Shown: positions 17,105-26,978, numbered from the stretch's first letter. The stretch is DNA of 64,000 bases from Paracoccus liaowanqingii (GCF_004683865.2 NZ_CP038439.1:1714501-1778500), one strand, 5' to 3'. Translations and numbers: made by a program. The notes: generated by a model from the letters alone, not told the origin.

Positions 17105-17231
17105 TTGCGAAACCTTCGCGGCCTCAACAGAGTTTTCACAATATGTGGTCATAGATCGGACGGCGGGCCCCTTCGCGGGCGCGCGCCGGACCCTGCGGCC
17201 CCTTGCACCCTGTTGATCGGACCCGGAACCC

Positions 17232-18272
17232 ATGTCGCTTTGGGATCGCACGAACTGGCAGGAGGGATTTCCCTTCTCTCCGACCCGGCTGAAGCCGAAG
17301 GGCTCGGACCGGCCGGGGACCGCGTCGGAGGCGGTGACGGCGCCGCGCATCCCCGAGGACGGGACCCCGCCGGTCCCCTGGGCGCCGCCGGTCCCAAAGC
17401 CCACGCCCGGTGCCACCCTGCAGCGCTTCGCCCCCCGCCGCGCCCTGCTGCGCCTGCTGCCGCTGGCGGCTTTTGCCTGGGGCGGTTCGGGCAGCGCGCG
17501 CGGCAGCAGCCCCACCCTGCCCCGCACCCGGCCCGACCATCTGCTGATCTGGGTCGTCGCGGGCCGGATGCGCCTGCAGATCGCGCGCCAGACGGTCGAG
17601 ATGCGGCCCGGCAGCCTCCGTTTCCTTCCCGCCGGCACCGCCTTCGCCGCCCTCCCCCTGCCGGGGGCCGAGGGGCATGTGCTGACGATCTCGCCCGACC
17701 TGAGCCATGGCCTCGACCCGGCCCTGCCCCGGCAGGTGACCGCAGGCCATGTCGGGGCGGCCGGGGACGCCCTGCTGGTCACCCTGCGCGATCTGGCCGA
17801 CGAGGCCGCGCGGGCCAGCGACCGCCGGGCCCTGACCTGCCACCTGACCCTTTTGTCCCTGCGCCTGTCGCGCCTGGATCCCGAACCCGACCGCAGCCCC
17901 ACGGACCTGCAGGCCGCCGCCCGCAACGCCGCCCCGCCCCACCCCGACCGCCCGCTGGTCGAACGCTTCCTGGCCCTGGCGGCGGTCGAGCTTGGCCATT
18001 GCCGCAGCCTGGCGGGGCTGGCGCAGGACCTGGGCACGACGCTGACCGTGCTGGACCGCGCCTGCCTCGCGGCGCGGGGCCGCCGGGCCGTGGACCTGCT
18101 GCACGGGCTGCGGCTGGACCGGGCGGCCGAGTTGCTGCGCCACACCGACTGCCCTCCGGCGCGCATCGCGCAGGACCTGGGCTATGCCAGCCACGCCCAC
18201 CTGACCCGCGCCTTCGTGACCGCCACCGGCCGCACGCCCGAGGCCTATCGCCACCAGATGCGCCAGCCCTGA
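17232..18272 (+). CDS. AraC family transcriptional regulator
   Basis: A 346-residue regulator. Residues 1-80 are proline-rich and probably disordered; a cupin-like sensor region follows (LLIWVVAGRMRLQIARQTVEMRPGSLRFLPAGTAF), and the C-terminal 100 residues are two AraC helix-turn-helix units (SLAGLAQDLGTTLTVLDRACLAARGRRAVDLLHGLRLDRAAELL, then IAQDLGYASHAHLTRAFVTATGRTPEAYR). The ligand is unknown. It is transcribed alone after miaA, and no target gene is evident next to it. The start at 17232 is the first ATG in frame, but the proline-rich leader leaves some doubt. Confidence 0.88.
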   Translation: MSLWDRTNWQEGFPFSPTRLKPKGSDRPGTASEAVTAPRIPEDGTPPVPWAPPVPKPTPGATLQRFAPRRALLRLLPLAAFAWGGSGSARGSSPTLPRTRPDHLLIWVVAGRMRLQIARQTVEMRPGSLRFLPAGTAFAALPLPGAEGHVLTISPDLSHGLDPALPRQVTAGHVGAAGDALLVTLRDLADEAARASDRRALTCHLTLLSLRLSRLDPEPDRSPTDLQAAARNAAPPHPDRPLVERFLALAAVELGHCRSLAGLAQDLGTTLTVLDRACLAARGRRAVDLLHGLRLDRAAELLRHTDCPPARIAQDLGYASHAHLTRAFVTATGRTPEAYRHQMRQP

Positions 18273-18307
18273 GGGGCGGCAGACCCAAGCCCCCCGCCGC
18301 GCACCTT

Positions 18308-18327
18308 TCTTCTTCACAAAAATATCC
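18308..18327 (-). repeat. Dispersed intergenic repeat, copy 2 (core only)
   Basis: On the minus strand this reads GGATATTTTTGTGAAGAAGA, matching the core of the family. The GC-rich palindromic half is missing here. It lies in the 106-base gap between two convergent genes, where it may help end transcription. Confidence 0.55.
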
Positions 18328-18378
18328 ATCGAAGCGTGACGCCCGCCCCGCGGCCCGCACAAGGCGCGAACGCCCCCG

Positions 18379-19122
18379 TCAGTCCTCGCCGGGCAACTCA
18401 CGGCCCTTGAACCCGGTCGCCACCACGAACTTCTCCGAGGAATCGCTGCGGCTGGCGGGGGGCTTGACGTTGACGACCTTGGTGAAGCGACGCTTCAGCA
18501 GGGTCTGCATCTCGACCTCGGCGCCGCCCGCCAAAACCTTGGCGACGAAGGTGCCGCCCGGCTCTAGCACGTCGAAGGCCAGCTGCGCCGCCGCCTCGAC
18601 CAGCGCCACGATGCGGATGTGGTCGGTGCCCTTGTGGCCCGAGGACGAGGCCGCCATGTCCGACATCACCACGTCTGCAGGACCGCCCAGCCAGTCCTTG
18701 ACCAGATCGTCGGCGCCCTCGGACAGGAAGTCCAGCACATGAATCTCGGCCCCTGGGATGGGATCGACCTCCTGCAGGTCCAGACCCAGCACGCGGCCGA
18801 CCTTCTTGCCCGACTTCTCGCCCAGCGCGTTCACGCGGGCCACGGCCACCTGGCACCAGCCGCCGGGCGCGCAGCCCAGATCGACGACCCGGGCACCGGG
18901 CACCAGGAAGCGGTACTTGTCGTCCAGCTCCAGGATCTTGTAGGCCGCCCGCCCGCGATAGCCCTCGCGCTTGGCGCGAACCACGTAAGGGTCGTTCAGC
19001 TGCCGCTCCAGCCACAGGGTCGAGGACAGCTTGCGCCCCTTGGCCGATTTCACGCGCACCCGCAGATCGCGGGCGCCGCGCCCGCTGGTCTTGCCGTCCC
19101 GGCTGGTCGGTGTCTTCGTCAT
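18379..19122 (-). CDS. rlmE: 23S rRNA (uridine-2552-2'-O)-methyltransferase RlmE
   Basis: Methylates U2552 in the A loop of 23S rRNA. The 247-residue protein has a basic N-terminal extension ([21 protein letters not shown]), then [41 protein letters not shown] with the first catalytic Lys, the SAM site [15 protein letters not shown], and DVVMSDMAA, the catalytic Asp motif. This is the FtsJ/RrmJ pattern. The terminal [21 protein letters not shown] holds the last catalytic Lys/Glu region. It starts one base after the ppx/gppA stop. Confidence 0.96.
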   Translation of the reverse strand: MTKTPTSRDGKTSGRGARDLRVRVKSAKGRKLSSTLWLERQLNDPYVVRAKREGYRGRAAYKILELDDKYRFLVPGARVVDLGCAPGGWCQVAVARVNALGEKSGKKVGRVLGLDLQEVDPIPGAEIHVLDFLSEGADDLVKDWLGGPADVVMSDMAASSSGHKGTDHIRIVALVEAAAQLAFDVLEPGGTFVAKVLAGGAEVEMQTLLKRRFTKVVNVKPPASRSDSSEKFVVATGFKGRELPGED

Positions 19123-19123
19123 C

Positions 19124-20245
19124 TCATGCCACTCCGTTCAGGCCGTCCGGCGTCAGCACCCCATCGCGCACCATCTGGGCATAAAGCAACCCTTCGCGCA
19201 GCCCGCGATCGGCCACCGACAGCTTGTTGGTGGGCCAGACGCGCATCAGGGTCTGCAGGATCGCCGCCCCCGACATGATCAGCGCATGGCGCTCGCGCCC
19301 GATGCGCGGGTCGGTGCGGCGCCCCTCGGGACCCAGCTGCAGATAGGAATGGATGACCCGGTCGATCTGATCGCTGGTCATCTCCAGCCCGTCCACCTTG
19401 GTGCGGTCATAGCGGCGCAGGCCCAGGAAACTGGCCGCGACCGTGGTGACGGTCCCCGAGGTGCCGATGATCTGGAACCCCTCGTCGGGCGATCCGTCCG
19501 CATAGGGGGTGAAGTTCGCCAAGGCCTCCTCGAAGAACCAGCTCATCAGCGCGAAGCGGCCCTGATCGTCCTCCACATCGGCGAACTGATCGCGCAGCGT
19601 CGCCACGCCCAAAGGCACGCTGATCCAGTCCACCACCCGCGCGCCGCCGGGCTGCGGATTGCCGAAGCCGTCCGACAGCCGCATGATGGCGCGGGGACGC
19701 TCCTTGGGCTCCACATCCTCCAGGTCGATCCAGACCAGCTCCGTCGACCCGCCGCCGATATCGACGACCATCAGCGTCTCGGTCTTGTGGCTGACCAGCG
19801 GCGCGCAGCTGATCACCGCCAGCTGCGCCTCCTCCTCCGACCCGATGATCTCGATGGGCAGGCCGGTCTCGCGGCGGATGGTGCGCATGAAGTCGCGGCT
19901 GTTGCGGGCCCTCCGGCAGGCCTCGGTCGCCACAAGGCGCATGTTGCGGACCTTGTGCTGGTCCAGCTTGCGCCGGCAGACCTGCAATGCGTGGATGGTA
20001 CGCGCCATCGAGCTGCGGGACAGGCGTCCCGAAGCTTCCAGCCCCTGACCAAGCTGAACCGGCTTGGAGAAGCTGTCGATGACCTGAAACTGACTGCCCG
20101 TCGGACGGGCAATCAGCATCCGGCAAGAATTTGTCCCGAGATCGAGCGCAGCATAAAGCGGCCCTTCCTCGGAAAGTCGGGTGCCAGACGGCTCGACCGT
20201 GATGTTCGGGAACGCGCCCGCACCCGCAGGACGCTTGGGCGTCAT
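19124..20245 (-). CDS. Exopolyphosphatase / pppGpp phosphohydrolase family (Ppx/GppA)
   Basis: A 373-residue member of the actin-like ASKHA family that hydrolyses polyphosphate or pppGpp. The phosphate-binding loops are [18 protein letters not shown] and [15 protein letters not shown], with a conserved [12 protein letters not shown] and [11 protein letters not shown] between. It lacks the C-terminal HD domain of the larger enzymes (E. coli Ppx is about 510 residues), so it is the short form typical of alphaproteobacteria. GGAGGG lies before the ATG at 20245. Coupled to rlmE one base downstream. Which substrate is preferred cannot be decided here. Confidence 0.92.
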   Translation of the reverse strand: MTPKRPAGAGAFPNITVEPSGTRLSEEGPLYAALDLGTNSCRMLIARPTGSQFQVIDSFSKPVQLGQGLEASGRLSRSSMARTIHALQVCRRKLDQHKVRNMRLVATEACRRARNSRDFMRTIRRETGLPIEIIGSEEEAQLAVISCAPLVSHKTETLMVVDIGGGSTELVWIDLEDVEPKERPRAIMRLSDGFGNPQPGGARVVDWISVPLGVATLRDQFADVEDDQGRFALMSWFFEEALANFTPYADGSPDEGFQIIGTSGTVTTVAASFLGLRRYDRTKVDGLEMTSDQIDRVIHSYLQLGPEGRRTDPRIGRERHALIMSGAAILQTLMRVWPTNKLSVADRGLREGLLYAQMVRDGVLTPDGLNGVA

Positions 20246-20422
20246 GACACACGCCCTCCGATGACTAGTTGAACAAAACGTAACCTGCCCGGAGGTACCA
20301 TTCAAGGGGCGGCGGGCGCGATGCCGCCCCGTCCGGGCGATCCCCGGGGTCCGGGCCGAGGAAGTTCCGGCGCTTGCGCGGCCCGTCTTGACGCGCGGGC
20401 GGGCGCGCGGCAAGCAGGATCG

Positions 20423-21874
20423 ATGATCGACATCCGCCCCGTAGCCCATCCGATCGGCAGGATCCTGACCGTCCTTGGGGCCTTCATGCTGGCGCCCATG
20501 GCGGTGGACTGGTGGCACGGCGATCCGCACTGGGCGGTCTTTCTGCAGTCCAGCGTGATGACCATGGTGGCGGGGCTGCTGATCTCGACCGCGACGGCGG
20601 GGCGCTATGACCATCTGAGCCTGCATCAGGCCTTCCTGCTGACCTCGGGGATCTGGCTGGTGCTGCCGCTGTTCGGCTGCCTGCCCTTCATGCTGGGCAT
20701 GCCCAACGCGACCTTCACCGACGCGATGTTCGAATCGATGTCGGGCTTCACCACCACCGGCACCACGGTCTTTCCGCAGCTGGACCAGCTGGCGCGCGGC
20801 ATCCACCTGTGGCGGGCGATCCTGCACTGGGCCGGGGGCCTGGGGATCGTCGTCGTGGCGATGGTCTTCCTGCCGGTGATGAAGGTCGGCGGCATGCAGT
20901 TCTTCCGGTCCGAGGGCTTCGACACGCTCGGCAAGGTGCTGCCCCGCGCGGGCCAGATCGCCGGAGAGATGACGCGCCTCTACCTGATCCTGACGGGGGC
21001 CTGTCTCGTCACCTACCTGATGCTGGGGATGAGCGGCTTCGACGCGGTCGTGCAGGCCTTCAGCACGGTGTCGACCGGCGGGTTCTCGAACTATGACGCC
21101 AGCTTTGGGGCGTTTCTGGGACCGGCGGAATGGGCGGCCTGCGTCTTCATGGTGCTGGCCTCGATCCCGTTCATCCGCATGGTGCAGCTGATGCGCGGGC
21201 AGGCGCGGCCCCTGTGGCGCGACACGCAGGTGCGGGCCTATCTGCGCTGGATCGCCTATGCCTGCATCATCATCCTGCTCTATCGCGTCCTCTGGCTGGG
21301 CCAGACCGGCCACCCCGAGGAGATGCTGCGCGAGACCCTGTTCAACACCATCTCGACCTTCTCGGGCACGGGCTTCGCCTCGACCGACATGACGGGCTGG
21401 GGGCATCTGTCCCTGACGGTGCTGATCATCTGCGGGCTGATCGGCGGCTGCACCGGATCGACGGGCTGTTCGGTCAAGGTCTTCCGCTATCTGGTGCTGT
21501 TCGAGGCGGTGCGCGCCCAGATCCGGCGCATGCATTCGCCGCACCGCGTCTATCCGCTGCGCTATGACGGCCATCCGCTGGAACAGGACGTGGTCGATTC
21601 GGTCATGGCCTTCTTCACGCTGTTCTTCCTGACCTTCGGGCTGCTGATCGTGGGCCTGTCGCTGACCGGGCTGCATCCGCGCACCGCCCTGACCGCCGCC
21701 TGGACCGCCATCGCCAATATCGGCCCGGTCTGGGGCCCCGAGATCACCGCCAACGGCTCCATCGCGGAGTTCCCGACCTCGGCCAAGTGGCTGATGACCT
21801 TCGGCATGTTCCTAGGGCGGCTGGAGCTGGTCTCGGTCCTGGTGCTGCTGCTGCCGCGCTTCTGGCGCGCCTAG
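20423..21874 (+). CDS. TrkH family potassium uptake protein
   Basis: A 483-residue inner-membrane potassium transporter subunit of the TrkH/KtrB superfamily. Four pore loops supply the filter: SGFTTTGTTVF, FSTVSTGGFSNYDAS, TISTFSGTGFASTDM, and TAWTAIANIGPVWGPEI near the end. The N-terminal hydrophobic pair and TNATFTDAMFESMSG also fit. It needs a TrkA-type gating partner, which is not in this window. The start at 20423 has AGGA upstream. Its stop overlaps the convergent gene as CTAG. Confidence 0.94.
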   Translation: MIDIRPVAHPIGRILTVLGAFMLAPMAVDWWHGDPHWAVFLQSSVMTMVAGLLISTATAGRYDHLSLHQAFLLTSGIWLVLPLFGCLPFMLGMPNATFTDAMFESMSGFTTTGTTVFPQLDQLARGIHLWRAILHWAGGLGIVVVAMVFLPVMKVGGMQFFRSEGFDTLGKVLPRAGQIAGEMTRLYLILTGACLVTYLMLGMSGFDAVVQAFSTVSTGGFSNYDASFGAFLGPAEWAACVFMVLASIPFIRMVQLMRGQARPLWRDTQVRAYLRWIAYACIIILLYRVLWLGQTGHPEEMLRETLFNTISTFSGTGFASTDMTGWGHLSLTVLIICGLIGGCTGSTGCSVKVFRYLVLFEAVRAQIRRMHSPHRVYPLRYDGHPLEQDVVDSVMAFFTLFFLTFGLLIVGLSLTGLHPRTALTAAWTAIANIGPVWGPEITANGSIAEFPTSAKWLMTFGMFLGRLELVSVLVLLLPRFWRA

Positions 21875-23226
21875 GGCAGCGCGGGGGCGCCGGCTGCGTC
21901 CGTCACGGCCTCGGTCGTGAGGGCTGCGGGGGCATCGGCCGGCGGCGCCTCGCTCGCGCCCGGGGCGTGGCGGGTCAGGCTGTCGCTGAGTTCTGCCGAC
22001 AGGCGGGCCTGCGCCTCGGGGTCCGTGGCGGGCCAGATCAGGACATATCCCTCGGCCCGGCCGTCGCGGACCCAGCCCTCGGCGGCGCCGATATGGGCGT
22101 CATTGGCGCCCTGCAGGGTGACATGGCCCTGCCGCACGGTGCGGTCCGGCGCGGGCACCCAGCCAAGCGCGGTCACCAGCCCCGCCAGGTCCAGCAATTC
22201 CTGCTGTCCGCCCGGCTGGCTGAACAGGATCAGCGCCGCGCCCGATCCGTCGCGGGGGCCATAGATCGACAGCGCCCGTTCCGCCCGGTCGAACTGCAAC
22301 GCCGGCATCGGCGCGCTGACGGTCAGCCCGGTCGCGGCGTCGCGCAGCGGGGCGACCCCCATCTCGTCGCGCCAGGCCGCGCGCTGGTCGATCAGAGCCC
22401 GCAACGCGGTCCCGGGATCGGTCGAGGCGCGGCCCTGCGCGATCTGCGCTTGGATCGCGGCGCGCGTCATGGGACCGTCGGTGCCGTCGATCTCTCCGCC
22501 GTAATGCCCGGCCCATCGCAGCGCGCGCTGCGCCTCGTCCAGCGGCGGCAGGGGTTGCGCCGCATCGGGCAATGGCAGGTCGGGGGCCTGACCCTCGTCC
22601 AGCGGTTGACCCAAGGTGGCGCCCTCCACCAGCGTCGCGTCCTCGGGGATCAGCCCGGCCCGCGCCAGCACCGGCAGCCACGCGCGCCCGGCCTCCCGCG
22701 CGACAGGGCCCAGGGCCAGGGCGAAGGCACCGTCGGGCAGGCCCCATAGCCCCGCCTCGGGGAACTCGGCGCGAAGGCGGGCCAGCGCGGCCTCGGCCTC
22801 GGCACGGTCGGCCAGCGTGTCCAGCCGCAGGAAGTGGACAGGCGCGGGCGGTGCCTCGGGCGCGACCGCCCCTGCGGCATCCCCCTCATTTCCCCCCGCG
22901 GGCGTCAGCGCCGTGCCCGGCGCCGGCACGCTGACGAAGCTGTCCCCCGGCACCGCGCCCGCCGCGCGCAGATCGCGCAGCCGCGCCTCGGCCTGGGCGC
23001 GGTCCAGCGGACCAAGCGCGATCCCGGTCCAGCCGCCCGGCAGCGGCAGCGTCACCACGTCGTCGAACTGCGCGGCCCAGGCCGCCGCGGCTTCGGTCGC
23101 GGCGCCGGGCAGGCGCTTGGCCTCCAGCCGGATCACCGCCTCCTGCGCCAGCGCCATCCCCGGCAGCGCCGTTGCCAGAACCATCGCCGCCACGCACCGC
23201 CGCATCGGGGTCGCCTTGCCCATCAT
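21871..23226 (-). CDS. Secreted protein with peptidoglycan-binding-like segment, function unknown
   Basis: A 451-residue protein with signal peptide (MRRCVAAMVLATALPGMALA) and predicted periplasmic location. Two similar segments (residues about 30-95, WTGIALGPLDRAQAEARLRDLRAAGAVPGDSFV, and about 130-200, FALALGPVAREAGRAWLPVLARAGLIPEDATLV) look like degenerate SPOR-type repeats. Then LDEAQRALRWAGHYGGEIDGTDGPMTRAAIQAQIA resembles a peptidoglycan-binding domain, and the rest is an unassigned globular region. No catalytic motif is visible. It may anchor at the cell wall. The start could be the Met at 23226 or one of the next two. Divergent from glyQ. Confidence 0.75.
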   Translation of the reverse strand: MMGKATPMRRCVAAMVLATALPGMALAQEAVIRLEAKRLPGAATEAAAAWAAQFDDVVTLPLPGGWTGIALGPLDRAQAEARLRDLRAAGAVPGDSFVSVPAPGTALTPAGGNEGDAAGAVAPEAPPAPVHFLRLDTLADRAEAEAALARLRAEFPEAGLWGLPDGAFALALGPVAREAGRAWLPVLARAGLIPEDATLVEGATLGQPLDEGQAPDLPLPDAAQPLPPLDEAQRALRWAGHYGGEIDGTDGPMTRAAIQAQIAQGRASTDPGTALRALIDQRAAWRDEMGVAPLRDAATGLTVSAPMPALQFDRAERALSIYGPRDGSGAALILFSQPGGQQELLDLAGLVTALGWVPAPDRTVRQGHVTLQGANDAHIGAAEGWVRDGRAEGYVLIWPATDPEAQARLSAELSDSLTRHAPGASEAPPADAPAALTTEAVTDAAGAPALP

Positions 23227-23346
23227 CCTGCCCTGCCATCCTGTCGCGGGACCGCTGCCCGCTGCCCGGCCTTTATTGACCCTGTGGCACCGCGCGCCTA
23301 GAAGACGCGGGCGCCCTGCCCCCGATTAATGCAAAAGGACGGCCCG

Positions 23347-24273
23347 ATGACCAGCCCCAACCGACCCCGCAGTTTCCAGGAGATCATCTTGGCGTTGCAG
23401 ACCTATTGGGCGGCACAGGGCTGCGCCATCCTGCAGCCCTACGACATGGAGGTCGGCGCGGGCACCTTCCACCCGGCCACCACGCTGCGTGCCCTGGGCA
23501 GCCGGTCCTGGGCCGCGGCCTATGTGCAGCCCTCGCGCCGCCCCACGGATGGCCGCTACGGCGAGAACCCCAACCGGCTGCAGCATTACTACCAGTATCA
23601 GGTCATCATCAAACCCTCGCCCCCCGATCTGCAGGAGCTGTATCTGGGCAGCCTGCGCGCCATCGGTCTGGACCCGATGGTCCATGACGTCCGCTTCGTC
23701 GAGGATGACTGGGAATCCCCGACCCTCGGCGCATGGGGCCTGGGATGGGAGGTCTGGTGCGACGGGATGGAGGTCAGCCAGTTCACCTATTTCCAGCAGG
23801 TCGGCGGGCATGACTGCCGCCCCGTGTCGGGCGAGCTGACTTACGGTCTGGAACGTCTGGCCATGTATGTGCTGGGCGTCGAGCATGTCATGGACATGCC
23901 CTTCAACGATCCCGACAGCCCCATCGCGCTGTCCTATGGCGACATCTTCCGCCAGACCGAACAGGAATACAGCCGCTGGAACTTCGACCAGGCCGACACC
24001 GACATGCTGTTCCAGCATTTCAAGGATGCCGAGGCCGAATGCGCCCGCATCCTGGGCGCGGACCGCACCGACAGCGCGGGCCGCGTGATCCCGATGGCGC
24101 ACCCGGCCTATGATCAGGCGATCAAGGCCAGCCACATCTTCAACCTGCTGGATGCGCGCGGCGTCATCTCGGTCACCGAGCGGCAGGCCTATATCGGACG
24201 GGTGCGGACGCTGGCCAAAGGCTGCGCGGATCTGTTCCTGACCACCGATGCCGCAGGCGGGGTCGCCGCATGA
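23347..24273 (+). CDS. glyQ: Glycine--tRNA ligase subunit alpha
   Basis: Catalytic subunit of the bacterial alpha2beta2 glycyl-tRNA synthetase. The 308 residues begin [37 protein letters not shown] and contain [31 protein letters not shown] and [22 protein letters not shown], diagnostic for GlyQ. AAAGGA eight bases upstream sets the start at 23347 over an ATG at 23329. Followed, with an ATGA overlap, by a small membrane protein gene and glyS. Confidence 0.97.
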   Translation: MTSPNRPRSFQEIILALQTYWAAQGCAILQPYDMEVGAGTFHPATTLRALGSRSWAAAYVQPSRRPTDGRYGENPNRLQHYYQYQVIIKPSPPDLQELYLGSLRAIGLDPMVHDVRFVEDDWESPTLGAWGLGWEVWCDGMEVSQFTYFQQVGGHDCRPVSGELTYGLERLAMYVLGVEHVMDMPFNDPDSPIALSYGDIFRQTEQEYSRWNFDQADTDMLFQHFKDAEAECARILGADRTDSAGRVIPMAHPAYDQAIKASHIFNLLDARGVISVTERQAYIGRVRTLAKGCADLFLTTDAAGGVAA

Positions 24274-24746
24274 ACTGGGGCAAGGTCGCCGCACTGGCCC
24301 TGCTGGGCAGCGCCGTCGCGGCCGGCGGCGGCATGTGGTACGCGCAGCAATACGGCTATTACGAGCCCATCGACCCGACCGGCCCCGGCGCCGCGCTGGC
24401 CGTCGCCACCGCCGCGGGCGAGCAACCCCTGACCCTGTCCGGGTTCGAGGGGATCGACGCGGTCAGCTCTCCGCTGCGCTGGCGGGCCTGCGCGACGGTC
24501 GAGGCCGTCCCCGCCGACGCGGTGCCCTTCCAGGACGCCACGCCCTTGAACGCCCCGCGCTGGTTCGACTGCTTCGACGCCCCGCAGATCGGCGCCGATC
24601 TGGCCGACGGCACCGCCCGCGCCCTCCTGTCGGTCGAGGATATCCGCCCCGACGTGGACCGGGTGCTGGCCGTCTATCCCGACGGCCGCGTCTATGGCTG
24701 GCACCAATATGTTGACAAGACCCCGGAACGCGGAGTGATGGACTGA
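24270..24746 (+). CDS. Small membrane-anchored protein between glyQ and glyS (possibly DUF6446)
   Basis: A 158-residue protein with one N-terminal hydrophobic segment ([18 protein letters not shown]) and then a periplasmic globular domain with two conserved-looking cysteines (RWRACATV and RWFDCFDA) that could form a disulphide. The C-terminus is [17 protein letters not shown] recall a Rhodobacterales family (DUF6446) at this position; function unknown. It overlaps glyQ by ATGA and glyS by TGATG, so all three are translationally coupled. Confidence 0.8.
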   Translation: MNWGKVAALALLGSAVAAGGGMWYAQQYGYYEPIDPTGPGAALAVATAAGEQPLTLSGFEGIDAVSSPLRWRACATVEAVPADAVPFQDATPLNAPRWFDCFDAPQIGADLADGTARALLSVEDIRPDVDRVLAVYPDGRVYGWHQYVDKTPERGVMD

Positions 24747-26974
24747 TGCCCGACCTGCTGATCGAACTGTTTTCCGAGGAAATCCCCGCCCGCATGCAGG
24801 CCCGCGCCCGCGAGGACCTCAAGCGCCTCGTGACCGAGGGGCTGGTGCAGGCGGGCCTGACCTATGCCGGCGCCGGGGCCTTCTCGACCCCGCGCCGCTT
24901 GACCCTGACGGTCGAGGACCTGACCGCCCACAGCCCCACCACGCGGGAAGAGCGCAAGGGCCCCCGCTTGGACGCCCCCGAAAAGGCGCTGGAGGGGTTC
25001 CTGCGCTCCACCGGCCTGACCCGCGACCAGCTGGACGCGCGCGACGACAAGAAGGGCCAGGTCTGGTTCGCCACGATCACCCAGCCCGGCCGCCCCGCCG
25101 CCCAGATCGTGGCCGAGGTGCTGGAGGCCGCGATCCGCACCTTCCCCTGGCCCAAATCCATGCGATGGGGCGCGGGCAGCCTGCGGTGGGTCCGCCCGCT
25201 GCATTCCATCCTCTGCATCCTGTCGGATGAGGCGGGCGCCGAAATCGTCCCCCTGACAGTCGATGGCATCGCCGCCGCCAACACCACGCGCGGCCACCGC
25301 TTCATGGCCCCCGACGCCTTCCCCGTCACCGGCTTCGAGGATTACGCCACCAAGCTGCGCCGCGCCCGCGTCATGCTGGACGCCGAGGAACGCGCCTCGG
25401 AAATCCGCGCGCAGGCCGAGAACCTGGCCTTCGCGCGCGGCTGGCAGATCGTCCCAGACGAGGCGCTGCTGGCCGAGGTCGCGGGCCTCGTCGAATGGCC
25501 CGTCCCGCTGATGGGCGTGATCGAGGACCGCTTCCTGGCGCTGCCCCCCGAGGTGCTGCAGACATCGATGAAGGAACACCAGAAGTTCTTCTCGGCCCGC
25601 AACCCGCGCACCGGCCGGATCGAGGGCTTCGTGACCGTCGCCAATATCGAGACCCCCGACGACGGCGCCACCATCCTGGCCGGCAACCAGCGCGTGCTGG
25701 CCGCCCGCCTGTCGGATGCGGCCTTCTTCTGGGAAAACGACCTGCGCGAGGCGAAATCCGGCATGACAGCCTGGGCCGAAGGCCTGACCTCGGTCACCTT
25801 CCACAACAAGCTGGGCTCGCAAGCCGACCGGATCGCCCGCATCGCCGCATTGGCCCGCGAGATCGCCCCCCTTGTCGGCGCCGACCCCGACCAGTCCGAA
25901 CGCGCCGCCCGTCTGGCCAAGCTGGACCTGCGCTCCGCCATGGTCGGAGAGTTCCCCGAACTGCAGGGCACGATGGGCCGCTACTACGCTTTGGAGGCCG
26001 GAGAGCCCGAGGCCATAGCCGACGCCGCCCGCGACCACTACGCCCCCCTCGGCCCCTCCGACGCGGTCCTGACCGCGCCGGTGTCGGTCGCCGTGGCACT
26101 GGCCGACAAGATCGACACGCTGACGGGGTTCTGGGCGATCGACGAGAAGCCGACAGGATCGAAGGATCCGTTCGCGCTGCGGCGGGCGGCGTTGGGGGTG
26201 ATCCGGTTGGTACTGGAAAACAGGCTCGAATTGCCGTTGGTGCAATACGCAGAACCGACAGAGGCGGGAGGCATCCAAGGAACTAAAGGTCGTCTCGGCC
26301 TCCTCAGTCGCGCGTATATGCGAATCCTCCAAGAGGCACTGGCAACAAAAATCCGGGCTCGAAGCGAAACATTGGAAGAGGCGCTGGCGCGCATAGAGCA
26401 GCCTAGACCCGGACCGGTCCTCATCAGCGGTAACCGAGAAGGCCTAGTGGCCGACCTCCTCTCCTTCCTCCACGACCGCCTCAAAGTCCACCTGCGCGAC
26501 CAGGGCATCCGCCACGACATCATCGACGCCGTCCTCGCGCAGGAGGGCAACGACGACCTCGTTCAGGTGGTGAACCGCGCCACCGCGCTGAACGCCATGC
26601 TGCAGACCGAAGACGGGAAAGACCTCACGCAGGGCCTCAAGCGCGCGGGCAACATCCTGGCGCAGGCCGAGGAGAAGGACGGCGTCGAATACAGCTTCGG
26701 CGCCGACATCAAGTTCGCCGAGACGGACGAGGAACGCGCCCTCTTCGCCGCCCTCGACGGCGCCGAACCGGCGATCCGCCACGCTATGGCCTCCGAGGAC
26801 TTCCCCTCCGCCATGTCCGCCATTGCCGCCCTGCGCAGCCCCATCGACGCCTTCTTCGAGGCCGTGCAGGTCAACACCGACAGCCAGATCCTGCGCCGCA
26901 ACCGCCTGAACCTGCTCTCGCGCATCCGCGACGCCGGCCGCCAGATCGCCGACTTCACCCGCATCGAGGGATGA
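24746..26974 (+). CDS. glyS: Glycine--tRNA ligase subunit beta
   Basis: The tRNA-binding subunit of glycyl-tRNA synthetase. The 742 residues open [21 protein letters not shown] and include FPWPKSMRWGAGSLRWVRPLHSILCIL, TRGHRFMAP, FLALPPEVLQTSMKEHQKFF, ARLSDAAFFWENDLR and LADKIDTLTGFWAIDEKPTGSKDPFALRRAALGVIRL, with a C-terminal anticodon-binding-like region. It is longer than the 689 residues of the E. coli protein. The extra length falls at about residues 493-570, where codon use and base composition differ from the rest of the gene (see the separate entry). The frame stays open through it. Confidence 0.96.
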   Translation: MPDLLIELFSEEIPARMQARAREDLKRLVTEGLVQAGLTYAGAGAFSTPRRLTLTVEDLTAHSPTTREERKGPRLDAPEKALEGFLRSTGLTRDQLDARDDKKGQVWFATITQPGRPAAQIVAEVLEAAIRTFPWPKSMRWGAGSLRWVRPLHSILCILSDEAGAEIVPLTVDGIAAANTTRGHRFMAPDAFPVTGFEDYATKLRRARVMLDAEERASEIRAQAENLAFARGWQIVPDEALLAEVAGLVEWPVPLMGVIEDRFLALPPEVLQTSMKEHQKFFSARNPRTGRIEGFVTVANIETPDDGATILAGNQRVLAARLSDAAFFWENDLREAKSGMTAWAEGLTSVTFHNKLGSQADRIARIAALAREIAPLVGADPDQSERAARLAKLDLRSAMVGEFPELQGTMGRYYALEAGEPEAIADAARDHYAPLGPSDAVLTAPVSVAVALADKIDTLTGFWAIDEKPTGSKDPFALRRAALGVIRLVLENRLELPLVQYAEPTEAGGIQGTKGRLGLLSRAYMRILQEALATKIRARSETLEEALARIEQPRPGPVLISGNREGLVADLLSFLHDRLKVHLRDQGIRHDIIDAVLAQEGNDDLVQVVNRATALNAMLQTEDGKDLTQGLKRAGNILAQAEEKDGVEYSFGADIKFAETDEERALFAALDGAEPAIRHAMASEDFPSAMSAIAALRSPIDAFFEAVQVNTDSQILRRNRLNLLSRIRDAGRQIADFTRIEG
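26215..26455 (+). other. Segment of glyS with atypical codon use and lower GC
   Basis: Over roughly 240 bases the codons AGG, AGA, CGA, ATA, CTA, AAA, ACA, CAA and GGA appear repeatedly, although they are almost absent from the flanking glyS sequence. By hand count GC falls to about 57-61 percent. The encoded stretch (from LELPLVQYAEPTEAGG to SGNREGLVADL) precedes the conserved FLHDRLKVHLRDQG motif. It looks like an inserted or exchanged piece; I did not find repeats at its edges. Confidence 0.6.
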
Positions 26975-26978
26975 TCCC

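Noticed and set aside
20246..20422. A regulatory RNA in the leader of trkH
   Set aside because: The region is GC-rich and weakly structured by eye, with no clear paired arms or T tract that I could defend.
26215..26455. A frameshift or sequencing error as explanation of the odd glyS segment
   Set aside because: The frame continues cleanly through the segment, and both flanks are canonical GlyS in the same frame.
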